DNA of 9,121 nucleotides. Source: Pseudomonadota bacterium. GTDB lineage: Bacteria; Pseudomonadota; Gammaproteobacteria; Steroidobacterales; Steroidobacteraceae. Under the pieces are notes generated by a model. It was not told the origin of the DNA and made no database searches. It worked only from the letters and a program-made list of their open reading frames with translations. Position 1 is the stretch's first letter; every line of letters begins with the position of its first letter. Shown here piece after piece: positions 1-5,168 of the stretch. The stretch spans positions 1 through 9,121 of the forward strand of contig JAJZLX010000333.1 of NCBI GenBank assembly GCA_021850555.1, given 5' to 3'. The translations under genes were made by a program, and so were the position numbers.

Positions 1-306
1 GGTTTGGCTTCTGCCCGCGCGATGGTGGCAGGCTCGAATTGTCCGGCCGCTTCGGCGGCTCGTTCAGCCGTGCCTCCAACTCCGCGATCCGGCGCTCCGC
101 AGCGGCCAGCCGCGCCATCAGTTCCGTGTTCCTGCGTTCGGAGGCTCGCAGCGCTTCCCACAGCGCGCGGATCAGCGCGTCTTTCTCGGCGTGCGATAGA
201 AGGGACAGGTCGGGAAGCTCGGTCACGCCTCCGTCGAATCGCATCCGCCGTGGTCACGTCAATTCACAATCGATTCAACAGGTCGCCCACGGGGATGAGC
301 AGCTAC
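1..306 (-). mobile_element. IS66-family insertion sequence, terminal part
   Basis: This is the outer end of an insertion sequence whose remainder lies off the left edge. The transposase reading frame begins only about 60 bases inside the end, which fits single-gene members of the family (ISBst12-like) rather than members that carry tnpA and tnpB first; that subgroup assignment is inferred. The boundary is placed at 306 because the minus strand switches there from hsdR coding sequence to GTAGCTGCTCATCCCC, and IS66-type ends typically start with GTA. The boundary could be off by one or two bases. The other end and the target duplication (usually 8 bp) are not in the window. Confidence 0.7.
2..244 (-). 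CDS. tnpC: IS66-family transposase (TnpC), N-terminal fragment
   Basis: This is the first 81 codons of an IS66 transposase that continues off the left edge, read from an ATG at 244. Residues 1-15 are a variable lead. Residues 17-62 form a helical, coiled-coil-like leader rich in Leu, Glu and Arg (for example RRIAELEARLNE). Residues 63-80 carry PPKRPDNSSLPPSRGQKP, the hallmark motif that follows the coiled coil in IS66 transposases. The DDE catalytic core lies outside the window, so activity cannot be judged. The element sits inside hsdR and is the likely cause of its truncation. The family call is confident; the exact start is the best ATG but is not backed by a strong ribosome-binding site. 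Confidence 0.85.
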   Translation of the reverse strand, partial: MRFDGGVTELPDLSLLSHAEKDALIRALWEALRASERRNTELMARLAAAERRIAELEARLNEPPKRPDNSSLPPSRGQKPN

Positions 307-599
307 TTCAGGCCGAGCATTGTGGCGTATAGCTTGGCTTGCTGCATGCCATCGGCTGCTGTCAGGTAAGAGGCCTTTGCCTCCACGACAGCGATGGGCA
401 CGTCGGGCCGGTAGCGGAGGAGATAGTCCAGACGGCGCCGCTTGCCGCGCTTCGTCCCGTTCTTCGTGAACAGGATGCGGCCCGGTGTGATGGTTCGCTG
501 CTCCTGCAGCTGATGTGGCATGCTGTCCCAGCCTGCGGCCTGGAGACGCGGGGTGATCACCCTGCGACAGGTGTCCGCTTCGGTTTCGGCCTCGTCCAC
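303..599 (-). pseudogene. hsdR: Type I restriction endonuclease R subunit (HsdR), 5' fragment
   Basis: This is the N-terminal end of a type I restriction-modification motor/nuclease subunit, normally around 700-1000 residues; only about 97 codons of the host gene remain. The GTG start at 599 is preceded by AGAGGG six bases upstream. MDEAETEAD followed by AAGWD is the typical HsdR opening. The PD-(D/E)xK nuclease core is recognisable, with Asp58 in LDYLLRYRPD and Glu73/Lys75 in IAVVEAKA; the segment ADGMQQAKLYATMLGLK follows. Translation ends at a TAG created by the IS66 end. The helicase domains are missing, so no working restriction enzyme is made. No hsdM or hsdS is visible between this gene and repA, so it may have been a stand-alone or previously rearranged locus. 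Family identity is very clear. Confidence 0.88.
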
Positions 600-758
600 C
601 AGGTACCCTCTATCCCGTGCCCATTACGGTGCTGGGATCAATGTTACTTGGTGGTCCTGTGCCACGTCCAGGCCGGGTGCTTGACCATCCGATTCAATCC
701 ACATCATCAACCTGACAACGCCCGGCAATGGAGAGGGTCTGTGGACTCTTCCGAGGCG
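600..758. other. Short intergenic region between repA and hsdR
   Basis: No gene is supported here. On the minus strand it lies downstream of the repA stop and upstream of the hsdR start, so any hsdR promoter should be here, although I see no convincing -35/-10 pair. Its only notable content is an isolated iteron copy at 741-756, annotated separately. Confidence 0.5.
741..756 (-). repeat. Isolated RepA iteron copy next to the repA stop
   Basis: The minus strand reads CCTCGGAAGAGTCCAC, a full match to the origin iteron consensus CCTCGNNAGAGTCCAC. It lies three bases beyond the repA stop codon and about 1 kb from the main array. This could be a secondary RepA-binding site, acting as a titration or handcuffing site, or a relic of an origin rearrangement. 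The match is seen directly; the role is inferred. Confidence 0.7.
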
Positions 759-1691
759 CTATCGGACTGAGATGACCTTGGGCGCTACCGGTGGTCGTGA
801 GGGTTTGAGGATCAGGCCTTCCGGTACGGCTTCCACGCTGGCAGCTGGGTAGACCGCCATTGCCAACGACAGAGATTTTAAGAAGGCCGGTTTGAAGTGG
901 AATAGCTCTTTTACGCCGCCGCCGAACTGGCCCTTCAGTGCCGCCCAGGTGACAAGCCGGTTGGACGAGAGGGCGTGCAGCCGGTAGGCCAGCCATAGAT
1001 AGCAGTCCATCGCTTGGCTGTTGTTCGAGATTGCTTTGATGGCAGCTTCCTCGATCGGAACCGGATGTCGCTTTAACTGCTCGAAGAAACCCTCAGACAG
1101 CTTTGCTGTCTCAAGACTCAGGCGTCCCTGACGAACTTCGGTATCTTCCTCGATGAATAACGCCCGATCGACGATGTTTTGGTTTACGAGTGCCTGTGTG
1201 TTCTTGGCTCCTATGAGGTGAAAGGTCAGCCGGCAGCGTGATATGCGCTCGGCCTGCTCACGGATTAGTCGACCAGTCTTGCCGCCCACACTGACGTTCA
1301 TGCGGCCCAGCCACTCGCGGAGACTGCCACCAAGCTCGACTTCGCGGGACCCGGTGCGGAGCGCTTCAGTCTGTAGGAAGAACAGGATTAGTCGGGCGTG
1401 CGCACCGAATGGAACGCCAACTGACATCATCTCCGGACTACCAGCCTGGATGGGTCTGCGGCCGGGCTCGACGACCAGATGCACTCTGTCGCCGATAAGA
1501 CTCCATGTCGCCTCGCCAGGCTGTCGCTTATGCGGGAGAGCACATTGCGCCCATCCCGAGTAGGCGAAACCGAGAGTGGCATCTTCGTCGGACAAATAGG
1601 AGGTTGCTGCCTCGACGACGGAGCGATCGACGCCCGCTTCAAGAGCAGCCTGCTTCCCTTTCGCCTTCAGTAGCTCATGGACGGTGCCCAT
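759..1691 (-). CDS. repA: Plasmid replication initiator RepA (RepA_C family)
   Basis: This 310-residue protein belongs to the plasmid-encoded RepA family (RepA_C) of alphaproteobacterial and other plasmids. Such proteins bind iterons at the origin and start DNA replication. Diagnostic stretches are YSGWAQCALPHKR (44-56), VEPGRRP (74-80), VGVPFGAHARLILFFLQTEA (91-110), the family signature LRTGSREVELGGSLREWLGR (111-130) and EQAERISRCRLTF (145-157), followed by a C-terminal helical DNA-binding region (about 205-290). The ATG at 1691 is strongly supported by AAGGAG seven bases upstream. The gene looks intact. Six copies of CCTCGNNAGAGTCCAC occupy the 300 bases upstream, the nearest two lying between the start codon and the AT-rich core, so repA expression is probably autoregulated by iteron binding. 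Its identity as the plasmid initiator is well supported. Confidence 0.9.
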   Translation of the reverse strand: MGTVHELLKAKGKQAALEAGVDRSVVEAATSYLSDEDATLGFAYSGWAQCALPHKRQPGEATWSLIGDRVHLVVEPGRRPIQAGSPEMMSVGVPFGAHARLILFFLQTEALRTGSREVELGGSLREWLGRMNVSVGGKTGRLIREQAERISRCRLTFHLIGAKNTQALVNQNIVDRALFIEEDTEVRQGRLSLETAKLSEGFFEQLKRHPVPIEEAAIKAISNNSQAMDCYLWLAYRLHALSSNRLVTWAALKGQFGGGVKELFHFKPAFLKSLSLAMAVYPAASVEAVPEGLILKPSRPPVAPKVISVR

Positions 1692-1744
1692 CGCACGACT
1701 CCTTCGTAGGCGACATTGTGCCGCTGTGATGCAGTGGCGTCGCC

Positions 1745-1986
1745 GTGGACTCTTTCGAGGGCTGTTTGGGTATTGCGCACGTTGCTGTGGACTCTCGCGA
1801 GGAGGCTATTTCAAGGTATTAGAATCCTATTAATAGATTCCACGTCAGAGTCCACGGGATAACTCCCTAACCCATTGGCGGTCCGTGAATGGTCTCGGCA
1901 GAGTCCACATTTCCCTCGTTAGAGTCCACGGAAAGTCTGTTGATGATTCGGCTTTGCGGGGGCGGGCGGACCTCGAAAGAGTCCAC
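1745..1986. repeat. Iteron array, consensus CCTCGNNAGAGTCCAC
   Basis: Copies on the minus strand are 1745-1760 (CCTCGAAAGAGTCCAC) and 1787-1802 (CCTCGCGAGAGTCCAC). Copies on the plus strand are 1840-1855 (CCACGTC then AGAGTCCAC), 1893-1908 (TCTCGGC then AGAGTCCAC), 1914-1929 (CCTCGTTAGAGTCCAC) and 1971-1986 (CCTCGAAAGAGTCCAC). The outermost copies, 1745-1760 and 1971-1986, are exact inverted matches over all 16 bases. The AGAGTCCAC core is invariant in all six, while the CCTCG half tolerates changes. A degenerate core (AGATTCCAC) lies at 1835-1843. These are very likely RepA-binding sites. Confidence 0.85.
1803..1843. promoter_or_regulatory. AT-rich palindromic core between iteron groups (candidate melting region or repA promoter)
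   Basis: The segment is clearly richer in A and T than its flanks. It contains the perfect 10-bp palindrome CTATTAATAG (1827-1836) and flanking GAATC (1822-1826) / GATTC (1836-1840) arms. It sits exactly between the minus-oriented and plus-oriented iterons. It could be the DNA-unwinding element of the origin, the repA promoter and operator, or both, since the repA start is about 110 bases away. The function is inferred from position and composition. Confidence 0.45.
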
Positions 1987-2088
1987 AGTTCATCCCTCTC
2001 CTGCCCTTCTGACATGAGGCCGGTGGAACGCGACGGCCTCCTGAACTCCGCCCTGCACAGGATAGCGTTCCGCAAACCCACAGCTACT

Positions 2089-2116
2089 CCTGCCCCCTGC
2101 CCCCTGCCCCCTGCCC
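2089..2116. repeat. 7-bp tandem repeat (CCTGCCC)x4
   Basis: Four perfect head-to-tail copies of CCTGCCC are followed by a further run of C. It lies in the noncoding stretch between the iterons and the partition genes. Such a strand-biased C-rich tract could form a non-B structure or act as a slippage-prone spacer. No function is assigned. Confidence 0.8.
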
Positions 2117-2162
2117 CCCGCTGAGCTTTTCCCAACCTGCCGAGGTTAGGTCAAAAAACTGA

Positions 2163-2183
2163 CCGGATAAATATAATTACCGG
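2163..2183. repeat. Partition-type motif pair just downstream of the RHH gene
   Basis: CCGGATAA and TTACCGG half-sites face each other across an AT-rich spacer immediately after the RHH stop codon (TAA at 2185-2187 on the minus strand). They match the motif repeated upstream of parA at 3174-3738, so the par genes are bracketed by the same motif. This may be an extra centromere or operator site. The match is visible; the role is inferred. Confidence 0.5.
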
Positions 2184-2184
2184 A

Positions 2185-2472
2185 TTATTGTTTCTTGTAG
2201 AGATCCCAGGCTTCCTCGATAAGTACGCCCTGCGTGACCCCCCGCCTGTTCGCTTCCTGAGCGATCTCGTCCGCAACGTGGGGCATGACCTTGGCATGTA
2301 CCTGTCCGGTCCGAGGGCTGGGCTGGCGGCCGCGCCGCCTCGCTGGTTCACGATTGATGAACCCGTGCTGTTCAGCAGCGGCGTCGGACCGTCCGATAGC
2401 TTCGGCCGACGTATCTTTTTGCCGTGTCTTCAGGCGACCTAGGTCGATGCTGAACGTCGGTTTGTCGGTCAT
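2185..2472 (-). CDS. Small ribbon-helix-helix partition partner of ParA
   Basis: This 95-residue basic protein is encoded directly after parA, and its ATG overlaps the parA stop (ATGA), so the two are translationally coupled. The first ~45 residues are charged and probably flexible. A basic patch RREPARRRGRQPSPR-like region (about 41-54) precedes residues 56-92, which fit a ribbon-helix-helix fold: strand GQVHAKVMP, helix HVADEIAQEANRRG, turn VT, helix QGVLIEEAWDLY. Small RHH proteins following a short ParA are the centromere-binding and autorepressor components of type Ib partition systems (ParG-like). The partner would bind the repeats upstream of parA and those just past its own stop. I recognise fold and context, not a specific named family member. 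Confidence 0.75.
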   Translation of the reverse strand: MTDKPTFSIDLGRLKTRQKDTSAEAIGRSDAAAEQHGFINREPARRRGRQPSPRTGQVHAKVMPHVADEIAQEANRRGVTQGVLIEEAWDLYKKQ

Positions 2473-3131
2473 GGCCGCTTCTCCACGAGGCGGGTGTACA
2501 CGGCCTTGGCAAAAGCCGCGGCGTTTTCGACAGCAGGTTCCATCTTGCCCTGCGCCGGCATGGTCCGGAGATCGCCCCCGAATTCGAACAGAGCCGAGAA
2601 TGCGGCACGCTCCATTAATGGCGGTTCGATGACATCGACTCCCTGCCCTCTCAAAGACGCTTCGATCGCGGTGTGCTGCTTCGACTTGATGGCGCGGGTC
2701 ATGGTGAAAACGACAGCGTGACGGATCGGCCGTCCCAGCGCTTCTTCCTCCTCAGCGATCAATGCGAGCGCTCGCACGCCAATCGTCGCGTCTAGTGTAG
2801 TGGCGCGCATTGGCGTCAAGACCAAATCGGCCTGCGAGATAGCGCGAGAAACCAGCCGGGAGGCAACTCCCTCGAGATCAACGATTACAACGCGCCCATC
2901 GGCATCTTGTTGTTTAATCGTGCGCACAATGTCCGACTCCCCCACGTCGGATCGTACGGTAATTCTCGGCGGTAGCGCAGCCCGTTCTGCCCAGATCGTA
3001 ATCGAGCGGTTGGGATCGCAGTCTAGGATCGCCACCTCGGCACCGGCATGTGCCAACTCAGTTCCGAGGATGACGGACGCTGTTGACTTCCCTGCCCCCC
3101 CCTTGGGCGACGCGACGGTTACGATCGGCAT
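2469..3131 (-). CDS. parA: Plasmid partition ATPase ParA (small, type Ib-like)
   Basis: This 220-residue P-loop ATPase belongs to the ParA/MinD superfamily and moves plasmid copies apart before cell division. The deviant Walker A motif SPKGGAGKST occupies residues 8-17, with the signature Lys10 and the P-loop Lys15. ILDCDPNRS (35-43) is the A' motif, and VVIVDLEGVAS (81-91) is Walker B with Asp85. There is no N-terminal helix-turn-helix and the length is short, which fits type Ib ParA proteins rather than the longer type Ia (SopA/P1 ParA). In type Ib systems the centromere lies upstream of the operon and the small RHH partner represses it, exactly matching the neighbourhood here. The ATG at 3131 has AGGTTGAGA just upstream as a modest ribosome-binding site. 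The gene appears intact. Confidence 0.92.
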   Translation of the reverse strand: MPIVTVASPKGGAGKSTASVILGTELAHAGAEVAILDCDPNRSITIWAERAALPPRITVRSDVGESDIVRTIKQQDADGRVVIVDLEGVASRLVSRAISQADLVLTPMRATTLDATIGVRALALIAEEEEALGRPIRHAVVFTMTRAIKSKQHTAIEASLRGQGVDVIEPPLMERAAFSALFEFGGDLRTMPAQGKMEPAVENAAAFAKAVYTRLVEKRP

Positions 3132-3965
3132 TTCTCAACCTGACGCATTCTCGATCTCACCCAATTCAAGTTCTTACCGGGTTTATATGTTCACCAGATA
3201 AGAGGTGCGACCCGGTTATCGGAAAAATCCGGTGAGTGTGCTAATCAGGTAACACCTTCTGGACAGCGGTATGCGATACTGTAAGATTCGCATGGGAAGG
3301 ATTCCGTGCCGGTTAAAAAATCAATCCGGTATCATCAATTACCGGAATATGTGTGTTAACTGCGGTTGCGCGGTTGCGCAGACGGGCAATGGCCCGCTTT
3401 GATCCGCTCGGTTAATACCAGGTCATTTGACACACCTGGTAAATGTAACAACCAGATTTGGCGACTGGGCGTCCTGGCCCGTCATTTGGCACTGCTCAAT
3501 CGGCGGCATCGATGAGTGTGCTCGCGAACAACCTATGGTTCTGGCGATAGCGACAAATATCAGCGTGAACGCACGCTACCGTCTGTTTGACTATCCGGTT
3601 AACATATATACCGGGTAACAGAAATGACCCGATTCTGGCGTGTCTGGTGGAGATCCGCATGAACCGACAGGCCGCCCCTGGGGTAATTCATATTACCTGA
3701 TTTTTTTATCTACCCGGTTAATTAACATACCTGATTGTGTCTCATGCTTGGTAAACATGCATCGCCTTTATCAACCAAAGACCGCCAAGTCCTGACCTGG
3801 AATAACCGAGCGCGTGAGCACGGCATCAGCGCCCGGATGCCGGCCGAGGGCAGGGGACGTTCGGGGCAAATTACGGTGGCGCCCAAATGTGCCGGAATTC
3901 CGGTCCCTGGGTGATGGCTGCCTCTCCAGGCAACGCGCCAGGACGCACGGGGGCACAGATCGGTT
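3132..3965. other. Gene-free, partly AT-rich region upstream of parA
   Basis: I see no credible gene in this ~830-base stretch; its open frames have unnatural composition and no recognisable motifs. The part up to about 3740 is AT-rich relative to the rest of the window and is filled with the motif described in the next entry. The remainder (3740-3965) shows nothing I can name. Confidence 0.6.
3174..3738. promoter_or_regulatory. parS: Probable partition site (centromere) and par operator: CCGGTTAA-type repeats
   Basis: A short motif, roughly ACC(C/G/T)GGTTAA and its inverse, recurs in both orientations. Examples are TTACCGGG (3174-3181), ACCCGGTTAT (3210-3219), ATCAGGTAAC (3244-3253), CCGGTTAA (3309-3316), ATCCGGTATC (3324-3333), TTACCGG (3339-3345), ACCAGGT (3417-3423), ACCTGGTAA (3434-3442), ATCCGGTTAA (3593-3602), ACCGGGTAAC (3610-3619) and ACCCGGTTAA (3712-3721). 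Some form inverted repeats: CCGGTA/TACCGG at 3326-3345, ACCAGGT/ACCTGGT at 3417-3440, and GGTAAT-TCAT-ATTACC at 3682-3697. The array lies directly upstream of parA, where type Ib centromeres and par promoters normally sit. Binding by the RHH partner is inferred. The array has two clusters with a gap at about 3445-3590. Confidence 0.65.
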
Positions 3966-4331
3966 TTACGGTAGGGAAGGGGACCATGCACCAGTCTGCG
4001 AGGTGGAGTTGCGCTTCAGAGTCGGCCCGATATGCGCGTCGATTCGCTCAAGGTCGTCGACCATAATGTGCCGGCCAATTCCGAGCACGTGTAGCACACG
4101 GTCGAACGTCGCTTTGAATGCAGCGCGCCGGCGACCCGCATCCATCCGGGTGCGGCCGAAGCGTGTCCCGAACACGGTGATGCGGCTGAACAGGCCGAAG
4201 GCGCGCCGCCACGGCCTGCCGATAGGCGGGGAAAGGGGGAGACGCGGCCGCCGTGGTGCGGTTCCGTGTCCCTTTGACTCGCCAAAATGTCTATTTTTGT
4301 CACCTAGGATGAGCAAATGGCCAATTGCCAC
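3966..4331 (-). CDS. Hypothetical protein or gene remnant, unrecognised
   Basis: This is a 121-codon open frame with a GTG start. Roughly residues 38-108 have the strongly G/C-ending codons expected of real coding sequence in this DNA (for example the stretch around TVFGTRFGRTRMDAG and VLHVLGIGRHIMVDDLERID). The first ~35 codons instead look noncoding, with AAA, AAT, AGA and TTT codons and odd composition. It therefore may be the tail of a truncated gene rather than an intact one. No family, motif, signal peptide or membrane segment is recognised, and no neighbour suggests a function. It is listed at low confidence as the only coding-like signal between the partition site and parE. Confidence 0.25.
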   Translation of the reverse strand: MAIGHLLILGDKNRHFGESKGHGTAPRRPRLPLSPPIGRPWRRAFGLFSRITVFGTRFGRTRMDAGRRRAAFKATFDRVLHVLGIGRHIMVDDLERIDAHIGPTLKRNSTSQTGAWSPSLP

Positions 4332-4529
4332 AATTCGAGGGCGTCTGGTAGGCGGGGCATTAGGCTCTACAAAGGGGCGCGATGATGGATTCAGAGGCAG
4401 GGCAGGGACGGATAGCCGAACAGAAACCCACCCTTTTCAAAAGGTTGTCTGAGCAGCGCCGCTTCGGCGCGCCCCAACGGAAAAAGCTCTTCGGCCGCGG
4501 AGTCCCGGGGGAGGGCCCTCGAACCTCAG
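4332..4529. other. Intergenic region downstream of parE with two small hairpins
   Basis: No gene is supported. Two perfect inverted repeats are visible: CCTTTT-C-AAAAGG at 4432-4444, and GCGCCG-CTT-CGGCGC at 4456-4470. They lie 60-100 bases past the parE stop on the minus strand and could act as a weak transcript end, but neither is followed by a clear T run on that strand, so a terminator call is only tentative. Confidence 0.35.
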
Positions 4530-4868
4530 CTACGACGGCGTGCCGGCGTCGGCCTCGCCGGAGAGGTCCGCCAGCAGCGGCCCAAGATCCCGCGACATAT
4601 GCACGACGCGCGCAACCCGCGGTGGCCGCGTCTGGGTGTCGTAGACGAGGATATAGGGAAAGCGCGTCAGCGACCAGAAACGGTAGTGCGGTGGCGCCAG
4701 CTCCGGCCGCATTCGGCCGGCGAGAGGACGTGCCCCGATCAACCTCGCTGCTTCACCGGCGGCCTGCCGCAATCGCCGCGCGGCCGCCTCATCGTTCTGG
4801 GCAATCCACCGCACGGCGTCTACCAGCTCGCCCCGTGCCCGCGGCGCGAGCGTTGCCGGCCGGCTCAT
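4530..4868 (-). CDS. parE: ParE/RelE-family toxin of a type II toxin-antitoxin pair
   Basis: This 112-residue protein has the compact RelE/ParE toxin layout. An N-terminal helix pair carries LAPRARGELVDAVRWIAQND and AARRLRQAAGEAARLIGARP. The GRMRPEL segment (about 51-57) leads into the beta sheet YRFWSLTRFPYILVYDTQ, and the C-terminal strand is RVARVVHMSRDL, typical of ParE-type proteins. ParE toxins poison DNA gyrase, whereas RelE relatives cleave mRNA; the target cannot be read from sequence alone, and the ParD-type neighbour favours the ParE assignment. The ATG overlaps the stop of the upstream antitoxin gene (ATGA), giving coupled translation. It probably serves plasmid maintenance by post-segregational killing. 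The length is slightly longer than usual (about 95-105). Confidence 0.88.
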   Translation of the reverse strand: MSRPATLAPRARGELVDAVRWIAQNDEAAARRLRQAAGEAARLIGARPLAGRMRPELAPPHYRFWSLTRFPYILVYDTQTRPPRVARVVHMSRDLGPLLADLSGEADAGTPS

Positions 4869-5122
4869 TTCCGCGCGGCGGCGGCCTCCGCGATGACCTC
4901 GTCCATCTCGCGCTCGACCTCCTCGATGCTGGAGAAGCCGTCGCGCTCGCCCTCGGCGATCGCCTCATCGAGCGAGGCCACGAAGGCGGACCGCGCCTCG
5001 TCCTGGCGCTGCAGCAGCCGCACGCCGGCGGCAACCACCTCGGCGACGTCGTGGTAGCGACCGGCGGCGACCGCCTCGGTCGCGAACCGCTCCAGCTCCG
5101 GGGGCAAACTCACACCGTCCAT
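4865..5122 (-). CDS. parD: ParD-family antitoxin
   Basis: This is the antitoxin for the adjoining toxin. The start chosen is ATG at 5122, giving 85 residues beginning MDGVSLPPELERFATEAVAAG. That gives the usual ParD plan: an N-terminal ribbon-helix-helix DNA-binding part (VSLPPELERFATEAVAAGRY, then HDVAEVVAAGVRLLQRQ) and an acidic C-terminal tail (ERDGFSSIEEVEREMDEVI) that wraps the toxin. An ATG at 5170 would add 16 atypical residues and overlap the divergent integrase start codon, so it is disfavoured. The chosen start has no clear ribosome-binding site, and TATATT lies only 6 bases upstream, suggesting a near-leaderless message. Antitoxin binding at its own promoter in the 46-base divergent gap is expected for the family. 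Confidence 0.85.
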   Translation of the reverse strand: MDGVSLPPELERFATEAVAAGRYHDVAEVVAAGVRLLQRQDEARSAFVASLDEAIAEGERDGFSSIEEVEREMDEVIAEAAAARK

Positions 5123-5168
5123 CACCAAAATATAGCGCGCCGATGGCCGCCCGGAAAGGATCGCGCAC
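5123..5168 (-). promoter_or_regulatory. Candidate parDE promoter in the divergent gap
   Basis: On the minus strand TATATT at 5129-5134 resembles a -10 box and sits six bases before the chosen parD ATG; the hexamer about 17 bases further upstream (TTTCCG) is a poor -35. If used, the transcript would be nearly leaderless. The palindrome GGGTGATCACCC at 5171-5182 lies just beyond and could be an operator. On the plus strand the same gap carries AAGGA eight bases before the integrase ATG. Confidence 0.3.

Larger units (their letters stand above)
1692..2184. other. Probable iteron-type replication origin (oriV)
   Basis: This 490-base stretch holds no convincing gene. It carries six near-identical 16-bp repeats: two reading on the minus strand (1745-1760, 1787-1802) and four on the plus strand (1840-1855, 1893-1908, 1914-1929, 1971-1986). 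Between the two groups is an AT-rich core (1803-1843) with nested palindromes. A 7-bp C-rich tandem repeat lies at 2089-2116, and a short inverted repeat GGTCA/TGACC at 2149-2164. Iterons beside a replication-initiator gene plus an AT-rich melting region are the normal layout of theta-replicating plasmid origins. I see no perfect TTATCCACA DnaA box by eye. The origin call is inferred from this layout. Confidence 0.75.

Noticed and set aside
551..562. Palindrome GGGTGATCACCC occurring both inside hsdR and at 5171-5182
   Set aside because: A single shared 12-mer between two GC-rich coding regions is within what chance allows in 9 kb, and the hsdR copy is explained by conserved codons.
1885..2124. 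Plus-strand 79-codon frame across the iterons
   Set aside because: It runs through iteron repeats and the C-rich tandem repeat, ending in Pro/Ala low complexity; no ribosome-binding site or homology is evident.
3427..3618. Plus-strand 63-codon frame within the partition repeats
   Set aside because: It spans the AT-rich motif array, ends inside a repeat copy and shows no recognisable protein features.
3174..3738. Possible CRISPR array
   Set aside because: The repeats are short (8-10 bases), occur in both orientations and are irregularly spaced, which fits protein-binding sites and not CRISPR.
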